Source: an uncultured Collinsella sp.
GTDB lineage: Bacteria; Actinomycetota; Coriobacteriia; Coriobacteriales; Coriobacteriaceae
Reading direction: 5' to 3'
DNA: 64,000 nt
NCBI GenBank assembly: GCA_900542165.1
Contig: UQMM01000001.1
Location: forward strand, 1 to 64,000
A program made the position numbers and the translations under genes. Shown one piece after another: positions 24,844 to 32,734 of the stretch. The notes beneath the pieces were generated by a model. That model saw only the letters and a program-made list of their open reading frames with translations, had not been told where the DNA came from and searched no databases. Position 1 is the stretch's first letter; every line of letters starts with the position of its first letter.

Positions 24844-24905
24844 AGTATAACCTAACCCCCTGCTTCATTGAACAGATGTTGCGCAACAAACCCCCTGTTT
24901 GAACA
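24844..24905 (-). promoter_or_regulatory. Rrf2 promoter with palindrome and direct repeats
   Basis: On the minus strand TTCAAT and TATACT are separated by 17 nt (24872-24844), a good sigma-70-type promoter. The 12-bp palindrome TGTTGCGCAACA (24877-24888) lies just upstream. Two direct repeats AACCCCCTG..TTGAACA (24854-24874 and 24889-24905) surround it. This may be an autoregulatory site. Confidence 0.5.
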
Positions 24906-24990
24906 CATATATCAGTAGAGGCTGGCTCGCTCGTTACAAATGCGGTGATTTGGATAAAGAGGCATATGAGATCGATGACCTATTAAACGC

Positions 24991-25018
24991 AAAAAGCCAC
25001 GTCCGAAGACGTGGCTTT
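24991..25018 (-). terminator. Terminator of tRNA-Asp
   Basis: AAAGCCACGTC and its exact complement form an 11-bp stem with loop CGAA and a TTTTT run on the minus strand, 9 nt past the tRNA 3' end. Confidence 0.85.
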
Positions 25019-25026
25019 AATTGCGT

Positions 25027-25103
<77 letters not shown>

Positions 25104-25150
25104 CAGGCAGACGTTCGCGTTTGTTTCCGCTCGCGTGCGCTGCGGGGATT

Positions 25151-25180
25151 AGTATACACAGAAGTCTGTCCGGCGCGCAA
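25151..25180 (-). promoter_or_regulatory. Promoter of tRNA-Asp
   Basis: On the minus strand TTGCGC and TATACT are 18 nt apart, about 48 nt upstream of the tRNA 5' end. The -35 match is only partial. Confidence 0.45.
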
Positions 25181-25213
25181 CAACTTTTTTGAAAAAATTT
25201 TTCGGGGCCATCC

Positions 25214-25356
25214 GGGAGGGTCTCCGGGGCTGAGGGCGGGGGTTAAGTTTGCTGCTCTACAGTCCTGCGCAAGACGGAAAGCACATTAAGTGCTTTCCTT
25301 TGCGTGCGGAACTCGCGACAAACTTAACCCCCGCCCTCAGCCCCGGAGACCCTCCC
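25214..25356. repeat. Long-armed hairpin element C
   Basis: A perfect 38-bp inverted repeat (25214-25251 with 25319-25356) encloses a 67-nt loop. The loop itself holds a terminator-like stem, GGAAAGCAC-ATTAA-GTGCTTTCC followed by TTTG (25276-25302). No gene is present in the region 25104-25513. Confidence 0.75.
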
Positions 25357-25382
25357 TGCCGTCACATTATTCAACCAGTTTT

Positions 25383-25413
25383 GCGGGCGTGCGCCGCTGC
25401 GCGGCTAGCCCGC
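25383..25413. other. GC-rich stem-loop
   Basis: GCGGGC/GCCCGC and the inner GCCGC/GCGGC pair in one structure 27 nt beyond element C. I see no coding signal near it. Confidence 0.4.
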
Positions 25414-25475
25414 GTGCTCCTCGGCGGGGTTGGTCTGATGGATCTTGCTGAAGCTCCGCCTTTGGCTCAAATGGA

Positions 25476-25507
25476 AACGGGGGACGCATCTGCATCCCCC
25501 GTTTTTG
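25476..25507. terminator. Terminator near phosphoesterase gene end
   Basis: AACGGGGGA and TCCCCCGTT pair with GCA/TGC inside. A TTTTTG run follows on the plus strand, and GTTTCC on the minus strand. It lies 7 nt past the minus-strand phosphoesterase stop, so it may act in both directions. Confidence 0.55.
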
Positions 25508-25513
25508 TTGCGG

Positions 25514-25981
25514 TTAGTCTAGGTCAATAAACTTGGTGCTTATGATCTTGCCGTCTTTTACTAGCATTCTGGCCATGGTGGGGCCTCGGGTGCCTCTGGG
25601 GTAGCTGGCGCTGCCCGGGTTGAGGACTAAGCAACGGCCCACGTGGGCTTCTTTGGTTACGTGGGTGTGGCCGTTGATGGCTACGTCTACGGATCCCACC
25701 GGAAGGTCTTCGCGGTAGTGGGCTACGGCGAATTTGAGGCCTTCGTAGGTAAAGAGTGCAAGACGGTCTACATCGGGGCCGTAGTCGCGGTAGTAATCGT
25801 TGTTGCCCAGTACGGCCCGCACGGGGGCGATGGTGCATAGGTGCTCGTAGTCCATCTCTGACGTGAGGTCGCCGGCGTGGATAATCAGATCCGCGCCCTC
25901 AAGCTCGTCCAGGAGCGCAGGCGATAAATAGCCGTGGGTGTCCGAGATAATGTCGATACGCTTGGCGCTTGCACTGTTCAT
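25514..25981 (-). CDS. YfcE/MJ0936-type metallophosphoesterase
   Basis: This 155-aa cytoplasmic phosphodiesterase has the metal-binding motifs SDTHGY (about 14-19), HAGD (about 37-40), GNND (about 60-63), and the histidines of AVAHY and NGHTH. It belongs to the compact YfcE group, which hydrolyses phosphodiesters in vitro and whose cellular role is unclear. The ATG at 25981 has AGGGATCCC before it; upstream in-frame starts lie in the preceding terminator region. Confidence 0.88.
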   Translation of the reverse strand: MNSASAKRIDIISDTHGYLSPALLDELEGADLIIHAGDLTSEMDYEHLCTIAPVRAVLGNNDYYRDYGPDVDRLALFTYEGLKFAVAHYREDLPVGSVDVAINGHTHVTKEAHVGRCLVLNPGSASYPRGTRGPTMARMLVKDGKIISTKFIDLD

Positions 25982-26020
25982 GGGATCCCTTCCGCAAAAC
26001 GATTTGGTGCATTCATGCAA

Positions 26021-26069
26021 AAAGCCCCACGGCTCCGCAGACGATTTTGGTCTACAGGGCTGCGGGGCC
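26021..26069 (-). terminator. Terminator of LytTR regulator gene 1
   Basis: GCCCC and GGGGC close an imperfect stem with further CAG/CTG pairing, followed on the minus strand by CTTTTTG. It starts 7 nt past the regulator stop. Confidence 0.6.
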
Positions 26070-26075
26070 AGTGTA

Positions 26076-26792
26076 CTAGAGGCTCAGGGCCTTCTTGAGC
26101 GGCACGACGCGGCGGCGCGAAACCGGCACGCGTTCGTCGACGCCCGTAATGCCCAGCTGGATGGCGCCCGAGGGCACCGTCTCAACGTCCGTGACGCACG
26201 CCAAGTTGACGATATAGCGGCGGTGAACACGGAAGAAGCCAAAATCGCAGAGCTTGGCCTCAAACTGCGCCAGCGAGGTCGTCGACAAAAAGCGATCATC
26301 GACGGTATAGATGCAGGAGTAATCGTCCTTGGCCATGATAAAGCGAATGTCGTCCACGGGAATGAGCACCTTGCGGCCGCCCTTTTCCACCGGGATACGC
26401 TCGATGGTCACCTTGCTGTCCGTAACCGGCTTGGCGCGTTGCATGACCTTCTCAATCGCGCGATCCAAGCGAGCTTCCTCGACCGGCTTCATCAGATAAT
26501 CGACGGCATCCACGTCGAATGCCTCGACCGCATGGTCGCTATACGCAGTCACAAACACGATCGCCGGCGGATTTTTAAGCTTATGCAGCGCCTCGGCAAG
26601 TTGCAGGCCCGAGGCACCGGGCATCGAGATATCGAGAAACACGACATCCACGCGACTTTCCATAAGCATCTCGATGGCGGAGCGGACGCTCGACGCCTCC
26701 GTAATCGTGCCGATCTTGCCCGTTTGCTCGAGCAGGAAGCGAAGCTCCGAGCGAGCCGGCGCCTCATCATCCACAATCATCGCACGCAGCAT
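26076..26792 (-). CDS. LytTR-family response regulator (1)
   Basis: This 238-aa regulator has a receiver domain at about 1-120. MIVDDEAPARSE gives the acidic pocket, FLDISMPG the phosphoacceptor aspartate, and MKPV the conserved lysine. A LytTR DNA-binding domain follows at about 135-235 (FRVHRRYIVNL, VPVSRRR). It is the partner of the kinase directly upstream (72-nt gap). LytTR regulators bind paired direct repeats at promoters of surface or transport genes. The target is not visible. It is a paralogue of the regulator at 31962-32696. Confidence 0.92.
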   Translation of the reverse strand: MLRAMIVDDEAPARSELRFLLEQTGKIGTITEASSVRSAIEMLMESRVDVVFLDISMPGASGLQLAEALHKLKNPPAIVFVTAYSDHAVEAFDVDAVDYLMKPVEEARLDRAIEKVMQRAKPVTDSKVTIERIPVEKGGRKVLIPVDDIRFIMAKDDYSCIYTVDDRFLSTTSLAQFEAKLCDFGFFRVHRRYIVNLACVTDVETVPSGAIQLGITGVDERVPVSRRRVVPLKKALSL

Positions 26793-26864
26793 AGGGATAA
26801 AACCTTTCGTCAACTAACTACGCCGGGCATCCGTCGCATGACGTTGAGCCCGTAGCCTTTTATT

Positions 26865-28208
26865 TTACTCTTGAATGTCAAAGATGCTCTCTGACAAATC
26901 AAGATGAAGGAGCACTTTGGTGCCCTTGCCCGGCGCCGATTCGACACGCGTATAGGAGTGCGGCCCATAAAAGCGATGGATGCGCTCCGAAATATTGTGC
27001 ATGGCCACACCGGCGCCGCCACCCTGGGGAGAGCTGGCGTCGGGACGGGCAGAGCGTTCGTCAAACAGTCTGGCGGCGGTACCCTCATCCATGCCCACGC
27101 CATTATCGGCCACGGCAATCAAGATTGCATCCTCGCCGTCTTGGTGAACGGTCACGTCGATCCTCAGGGCGTCGTCATCGCCCATACCATGGCGTACGGC
27201 GTTCTCGACAATCGGCTGGATCACGAACGCCGGCACCAGCGTATCTTCCACGTCCTCGGACACATCGAACGTCGCAAGCACGCGGTCCTCGCCAAAGCGG
27301 GCCTTCTCAAAGGTAAGGTAGCGCTTGGTCTGTGCGACCTCGCGCGAGACCGGAATAAGCGATCCCGAGTTGTCGAGCGTGGCACGATAGAACGATGAGA
27401 ACTCACGAAGCAGTTCGCGGGCCCGCAGCGGGTCAGTGCGCGTAAACGATGCAATGGTGTTCAGCGTGTTGAACAGGAAGTGCGGGTTAATCTGCGCCTG
27501 CAGCGCACGCACCTCGGCGCGCGCTGTGAGTTCCTTTTGCACCTCGAGCTCGTGGATGGCGAGCTGCGTGGACAAGATCTCGGCAAAGCCCGAGGCAAGC
27601 GCGTACTGGGTACGGTCGACGGCGCGCGGGGTCTTGTAGTAGAACTTGAGCGTGCCGACGGTACGATCGCCCACCTTGATGGGGGCGATAATGCCGGCGG
27701 GAACTTGGTTGTGCGAGCCGTCCGAGCCCACGACATCCACCATACGGTTGAACGACTGCACGATGCCATGTTCGATAACGTAGCGCGTGGCAAGCGTGTG
27801 GATGGGAGAATCTGGCAGTAGTTTTTCCTCAAACTCTCCCGCGCAGGCAAGCACGTTGCCCTCGTCGGTGATGGCCACCGTCATGGCGCGCGTCTCGGGC
27901 AAAATGCGCCGGCACACCAAACGCGCCGACTCCTGCGTCAGACCGCCCTTAATGTCCTCGAGCATGGCCGAGGCCACCGAGAGCGTCTCCTCGGTGTACT
28001 GGGAGCGCACCGAATCGGGATTGAGCGTCAAAAAGATAAAGATGCACAGAAAGATGCACAGTAGCGCGCAGGCAATCACCGTGGCGATCGGCTCGATACC
28101 GGTCACCAAGGCAAAAATAAAGTACACCAGCACGCAAATGGCGCAGGCAACGGCAATGATGCGAAAGATTGATATTGAACTATCGCGCTGGGCGCGGCGG
28201 TCGATCAT
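26865..28208 (-). CDS. LytS-type sensor histidine kinase (1)
   Basis: This 447-aa membrane kinase has two hydrophobic segments in residues 15-65, a GAF-like sensor at about 75-225, and the His_kinase/HATPase pair. The phosphorylated histidine is in QINPHFLFNTLNTI, and the ATP-binding N and G boxes are in PIVENAVRHG and ADNGVGM. The usual six-helix LytS receptor is reduced to two helices. The start codon overlaps the stop of the glycosyltransferase gene (ATGA), so the two are translationally coupled. The signal is unknown. Confidence 0.9.
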   Translation of the reverse strand: MIDRRAQRDSSISIFRIIAVACAICVLVYFIFALVTGIEPIATVIACALLCIFLCIFIFLTLNPDSVRSQYTEETLSVASAMLEDIKGGLTQESARLVCRRILPETRAMTVAITDEGNVLACAGEFEEKLLPDSPIHTLATRYVIEHGIVQSFNRMVDVVGSDGSHNQVPAGIIAPIKVGDRTVGTLKFYYKTPRAVDRTQYALASGFAEILSTQLAIHELEVQKELTARAEVRALQAQINPHFLFNTLNTIASFTRTDPLRARELLREFSSFYRATLDNSGSLIPVSREVAQTKRYLTFEKARFGEDRVLATFDVSEDVEDTLVPAFVIQPIVENAVRHGMGDDDALRIDVTVHQDGEDAILIAVADNGVGMDEGTAARLFDERSARPDASSPQGGGAGVAMHNISERIHRFYGPHSYTRVESAPGKGTKVLLHLDLSESIFDIQE

Positions 28209-29392
28209 TCGGCCCCCTCCAGGATACTGATCAGTTGTGCGTCACGCCAAAGCCCGTCCATGATCTTGGGCCAAAAGCTCTGGAAACGCAGATAGCTTGC
28301 AGCGTTTTGGCGCGCATAGGCCTTTGCCTCGTCGACACCATGGCGCCAGATGCGCAGGTAGCCCTCATGCTCGCGGGTAAACACGCTGCGGACCATAGCG
28401 GTCTTGCGCACGCGGTCGTCGAGCTCGCGCGAAATCCACGGGCCCGGGTAGGGCATGAGCGATGCCGCCGTAACGGGAATGAGCTCCTTTTGATGCGCGG
28501 CGAATGTCAACTTGGCCCGTTCGTAGTACCAACGGTATACATCCTGCATAAAGCGCGGTGAGCGCTTTTCGGACTCCGGAGGCAGATGGCGCACGGTCCA
28601 CTCGTTATCGAACCACACGTCGTAGCCAAACATGCGCATGTTAAAGAGGTAATCCAAGTCCTCGCCGCGGGTGATAAACGGGTCAAAGGCTACACGCGTA
28701 AAGGCGCGGGCGTGCAGGGCCATCAGGCCGCCGCACACGTAGTTGGAGCGCGAAATGCGGGTGCCCGAGAGCGCCTTTTTCATCCAACGGTTGAACTCGA
28801 TGCGCTTGGTCCACCAACGATGGCAGATGCCCGCCTTGTCCGTGGGAGCCAACGGCGAGCCGTCGCAATCGTAGAAATAGCCGCTCTTGACCAAGATCGG
28901 CAAGCCCTGACGTGTCTGCTGCCCCAACGCATAGGTCGCGCGCTTCATAAAGTCGGCGTCGATGACAGTCTCATCGTCATCCAAAAAGATAACCGCGTCA
29001 TGCCCCAGCACAGCGGCACAGGCCAGCCCCATGTTGCGGATGGCACCGTAGCCTCGCAGGCTCACGCACTCGCCCGAACCCTTGGGCGCGATCTGAGCAA
29101 CCCGGTCTGCGATGCGCGAGGCCTGGGTGTTGGTGACAACGGTGACTTTGAGCGTAGGATGAGCGTCGACAATCTCGTGCACGCGCAGCGACACATCGGC
29201 CGTGGCAGAAACGGGACAGACCACCAAAAGGATGATGCGCGGGATGTCGCGCACCTGCTCAAGCGAGGCCAGGCAGCGGTCGAGTTCGGGATTGTCGGCG
29301 TTGAGTCGTGTCGAATGGTCATAGGTGCCAGGGGCGTTTGCGCGAGCGTCATCGCCCGCCCAATACGTTGGAATCACGACCGTGGCGTTCAT
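28205..29392 (-). CDS. Family 2 glycosyltransferase
   Basis: This 395-aa GT-A fold enzyme begins TVVIPTYWAG. It has the metal-binding motif FLDDDETVID at about residue 136 and an acceptor-side GEDLDYLFNMRMFGYD. No signal peptide or membrane helix is obvious. It probably adds a sugar to a surface glycan or lipid. It is first in an apparent operon glycosyltransferase-kinase-LytTR regulator, with a 4-nt overlap to the kinase. GGAGGGTAAGGC precedes the ATG. Confidence 0.87.
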   Translation of the reverse strand: MNATVVIPTYWAGDDARANAPGTYDHSTRLNADNPELDRCLASLEQVRDIPRIILLVVCPVSATADVSLRVHEIVDAHPTLKVTVVTNTQASRIADRVAQIAPKGSGECVSLRGYGAIRNMGLACAAVLGHDAVIFLDDDETVIDADFMKRATYALGQQTRQGLPILVKSGYFYDCDGSPLAPTDKAGICHRWWTKRIEFNRWMKKALSGTRISRSNYVCGGLMALHARAFTRVAFDPFITRGEDLDYLFNMRMFGYDVWFDNEWTVRHLPPESEKRSPRFMQDVYRWYYERAKLTFAAHQKELIPVTAASLMPYPGPWISRELDDRVRKTAMVRSVFTREHEGYLRIWRHGVDEAKAYARQNAASYLRFQSFWPKIMDGLWRDAQLISILEGAE

Positions 29393-29410
29393 GCCTTACC
29401 CTCCCTGCAA

Positions 29411-29449
29411 CACAAAAACGGGACGCCACCAAACACAGGCGACGCCCCG
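29411..29449 (-). terminator. Terminator of MFS transporter gene
   Basis: On the minus strand CGGGGCGTCGCC pairs, with G-U wobbles, to GGTGGCGTCCCG, followed by TTTTTG. It separates the MFS gene from the glycosyltransferase operon. Confidence 0.7.
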
Positions 29450-29563
29450 CGACCTAGCTGACTCCATCATACCCACTTGGGCTAATCATTGTTCGAAAGT
29501 CAGAATGTTTATTGCGGATAACCCCAAAAGAGTATCGCGGACAGGCACAATAGCCGCTCGCTC

Positions 29564-30823
29564 CTATGCGGCATGCCCTGCCGCCCGAGTCATGCGGGAC
29601 AGGCGGACCAGCAGCATAAAGCCAACGACCAACAGCACACCAATGGAAAGGACGCCCAGCGACGGGTTGCCGGTCAGCGAGGTGACAACCGACACCAGGA
29701 AGGTGCCCATAACGCTTGCATAACGACCAAAGATGTCAAAGAAGCCGTAGTACTCGTTGGACTTTTCCTTGGGGATAATGCGGCCAAAGTAGCTACGGCT
29801 GAGCGCCTGCACGCCGCCCTGGAACAGGCCGACCATAATGGCAAGCACCCAGAATTCAAAGGCGGTCTTTAGGAAGAACGCGGCGAACAGCACAATGCCC
29901 ATGTAGGCGGCGACCGCCACCAGGATCATGTTGAGCGTGCCCACGCGGCCGGCGAGCTTGCCGTAAATGATGGCAGACGGAAAAGCAACAAACTGCGTGA
30001 CGAGCAGCGCCAGGACCAGCTGCGTCGAATCGATGCCCAAGGCCGATCCGTAACTGGTGGCCATGGAAATGACCGTGTGCACACCGTCGATATAGAAGAA
30101 GAACGCGATCATGTAGACCAGCACGGTCTTGTTGTGGGCGATCTCGCGCATGGTGTGTCCGACCTCGGAGAACACACCGCCCACGATGTGGCCGATAGTG
30201 TCCTCGGGACCGCGCTCGCGACCGTACTTTTGCTTATAGGTGCGAATGAGCGGCATGGTAAAGATGAGCCACCAGGCACCAGTGATGATAAACGACAGAC
30301 GCGTTGCCAGCATGGTAGGGACGCCAAGAGCGGGGCCACCCATGATGAGCGCCAGGCAGATGACGAACGGCACGGTGGAACCGATGTAGCCCCAGGCATA
30401 GCCCGAGCTGGACACGGCGTCCATGCGCTCGTCGGTGGTAATGTCGGGCAGCATGGCGTCGTAGAACGTCATAGAAGAGTTGAGGCCGATGGTGCACAGC
30501 ACGTACACAGTCAAAAATGCCATGGCGGACATTGGGATAGCCTGCGCCAGACAAAGAACCAGGCCCGTGAGGAAGAAGCCCAAGAAGAACTTGATCTTGT
30601 TGCCGGCGTAATCGGCAAGCGCGCCCAGAATGGGCATGAGCATGGCAATGACCAGCGAGGCAATCGTCTGCGCGTTGCCCCAAGCGACCACCAGGTCTGC
30701 CGAGGAAGCACCGGTATTGATGGCGTTAAAGTAGATGGGCACCACCGAGGTATTGAGCAGTACGAGGGCCGAGTTTCCCACATCGTACATGACCCAGTTA
30801 CGCTCGAGCTTGGTGTATTTCAT
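29564..30823 (-). CDS. MFS transporter, UMF1/Atg22-like
   Basis: This 419-aa integral membrane protein has about twelve hydrophobic segments. It belongs to the UMF1-type major facilitator group: NWVMYDVGNSAL at the start, an ADYAGNKIKFFLGFF loop after helix 2, SSGYAWGYIGS, and SRSYFGRIIPKEKSNEYYGF late in the chain. Relatives in fungi export amino acids from vacuoles; bacterial substrates are not established. It appears monocistronic. Confidence 0.87.
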   Translation of the reverse strand: MKYTKLERNWVMYDVGNSALVLLNTSVVPIYFNAINTGASSADLVVAWGNAQTIASLVIAMLMPILGALADYAGNKIKFFLGFFLTGLVLCLAQAIPMSAMAFLTVYVLCTIGLNSSMTFYDAMLPDITTDERMDAVSSSGYAWGYIGSTVPFVICLALIMGGPALGVPTMLATRLSFIITGAWWLIFTMPLIRTYKQKYGRERGPEDTIGHIVGGVFSEVGHTMREIAHNKTVLVYMIAFFFYIDGVHTVISMATSYGSALGIDSTQLVLALLVTQFVAFPSAIIYGKLAGRVGTLNMILVAVAAYMGIVLFAAFFLKTAFEFWVLAIMVGLFQGGVQALSRSYFGRIIPKEKSNEYYGFFDIFGRYASVMGTFLVSVVTSLTGNPSLGVLSIGVLLVVGFMLLVRLSRMTRAAGHAA

Positions 30824-30924
30824 GGACAGGGACCCTTCGTATTCGCCCGATATGCAGTTAGTTCATCGTACCCCAATTGTCCAGAACCGCCGGTAAGGAT
30901 TCGGCAAAGGGGCACGCACGGGCC

Positions 30925-31869
30925 CTATTCCTCGCGGTCGAACTCCTCATCGGCATTGAGCACGCGACCGCTGTAGTTGACGTGACTGGTCACGGCATCC
31001 ATGTCACCGGTCTCGATAAAACGTGCGACCGTGCACTCGTAATCGACCAGCGCGCGCTCAAAGACCTCGGGGAAGCTCTCAGTCGAGACCTCATCGGTAA
31101 AGGGGTTCTTCCATGTCAGGTGGCCCAGGTTGCCGGTGCGCTCGGGCAGCTCCGTCGTCACGCGATGGGCAAGGCCGTCGAGCAGCGAGTAGTCGTGCAC
31201 CAAGCCCTCAACCAGCGAGATCGCGCGCGTCTTTGCGGAGCCGGCCGGCTCAATCGCGCGGTAAAGTCGCTGCATATTGGCAACGGCAGCACCGTACTCC
31301 CCCGATGGAATGTCAATGCCGTACACGCGTCCGGCAACATAGCTCATCAGCACGCCGGCCACGCGATTGATGCGATCGGTGGTGACAATCTCGCCCGCCG
31401 GCGGGTAATCGTCGACCGTAGCACCATCGCGTTTAAGCTGCAGCATCAGTACATCCAAGTCGCTCTCGATCACAGCATGGACCTGACTGCTCGAATCCTC
31501 AAGCTCTGAATCGGACTCCACGATGCCAAACTGCTGCTCATAGACAAAGGGATGGGCGTTGCGGTCGAGCACGTAATGAGACAGCAGGCCCAGCGCAAAG
31601 GCGCGACCCAAGCTGGCGTCGCGCGGCAGCAGATGCGACACGCCGTCGCGCAGGCACGCGAACTGGCGAGACATGCGCGACCGATGCATGACCTGCGCCA
31701 GCAGCGTGCAGTCGGAAACACGCGGTGTCAGAATGTGAAAGAAAAACGGGTCGGGGCCTTGGTTGCCCAAGATAAAGGCAATGCGCTCTTCATCGGACGT
31801 GATGACGCCCTGCGGAAGACGGTCGATGCTTTCCTCGCCAAACAGATGATGGGTGATAAGCGCGGGCAT
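30925..31869 (-). CDS. Zinc-dependent phospholipase C-like protein
   Basis: This 314-aa protein starts PALITHHLFGEES and contains NQGPDPFFFH and LLSHYVLDRNAHPFVYEQ. These match the phospholipase C/S1-P1 nuclease-like family, in which such histidines and aspartates bind zinc. There is no signal peptide, so it would be cytoplasmic, which is normal for this branch. AAAGGATC precedes the ATG at 31869. The activity is predicted from fold resemblance only. Confidence 0.72.
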   Translation of the reverse strand: MPALITHHLFGEESIDRLPQGVITSDEERIAFILGNQGPDPFFFHILTPRVSDCTLLAQVMHRSRMSRQFACLRDGVSHLLPRDASLGRAFALGLLSHYVLDRNAHPFVYEQQFGIVESDSELEDSSSQVHAVIESDLDVLMLQLKRDGATVDDYPPAGEIVTTDRINRVAGVLMSYVAGRVYGIDIPSGEYGAAVANMQRLYRAIEPAGSAKTRAISLVEGLVHDYSLLDGLAHRVTTELPERTGNLGHLTWKNPFTDEVSTESFPEVFERALVDYECTVARFIETGDMDAVTSHVNYSGRVLNADEEFDREE

Positions 31870-31961
31870 AATGATCCTTTCGATTTCATTCGATGCCACC
31901 CATTATGCCCACCGCGCGCCCATGCCAAACCTGCGATGGTAAACGACGGCACGCAAGCCTC

Positions 31962-32696
31962 TTACGCAAGCCCCAGGTGCGACTTGACCTCGGCGGCACG
32001 ACGACGGGACACCGGTACCGTCGAGCTCACGCGGTCGAGCCTGAGCTCCATCAACCCCGTGGAGCCAATCTCAACATTGTGCACGTCTTCCAAATTGACC
32101 AGATAGCTGCGATGAACGCGAATAAAACCCTCGGAGCTCAAGCGACGCTCGAGCGAAGAGATCGACTCATTGATCAGGTACGTTCCCTCGGCGCAGATGG
32201 CGTTGCAAAAATCGGCGCGCGCCTCAAAGTAGCAGACGTCTGCGGCGGGAATGAACACCTTTTTGCCCCCGCGGTCCACCGTCAGACGCAAAGGCTGGCA
32301 CGGAGCGTGGATAACACGACGGGCACCCAAGGCTGCCTCGATCTTGTCGAGCGCCTTTGACAGGCGTGCGTCCTCGACCGGCTTGACGACATAGTCGACC
32401 GCATCAAGGTTATACGCATCGGCGGCAAACTCGGCAAACGCCGTCACAAACACAACCACCGGCGGCGTCTTTAGGTTCTGCAGCGTCTCGGCAAGCTCAA
32501 TTCCCGAGCGGCCGGGCATCGTGATGTCCAAAAACAACACGTTGGGCTTGTTCGAGAGAATCGACTCCACGGCCTCGGTGACATTGCCCGCCTCGGCAAT
32601 CTGACCCACACGCGTATCCTTTTCCAACAGATAGCGTAGCTCAGCCCTAATGGGAGGCTCGTCATCAACCACCAAGATGTTCCAGCCTTCGGACAT
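31962..32696 (-). CDS. LytTR-family response regulator (2)
   Basis: This 244-aa regulator parallels the one at 26076. The receiver (about 1-120) has LVVDDEPPIRAE, LFLDITMPG with the phosphoacceptor, and VVKPVEDARL. The LytTR domain (about 140-240) carries FIRVHRSYLVNLEDV and VPVSRRR. It follows its kinase by 38 nt. The two regulators share long runs of sequence, for example [VL]DAVDY..KPVE[ED]ARL, showing duplication of the whole two-component pair. Confidence 0.92.
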   Translation of the reverse strand: MSEGWNILVVDDEPPIRAELRYLLEKDTRVGQIAEAGNVTEAVESILSNKPNVLFLDITMPGRSGIELAETLQNLKTPPVVVFVTAFAEFAADAYNLDAVDYVVKPVEDARLSKALDKIEAALGARRVIHAPCQPLRLTVDRGGKKVFIPAADVCYFEARADFCNAICAEGTYLINESISSLERRLSSEGFIRVHRSYLVNLEDVHNVEIGSTGLMELRLDRVSSTVPVSRRRAAEVKSHLGLA

Positions 32697-32734
32697 ATGT
32701 GCTTCCCCTCTTTTTCTCTCAATCCAACCGCGTG

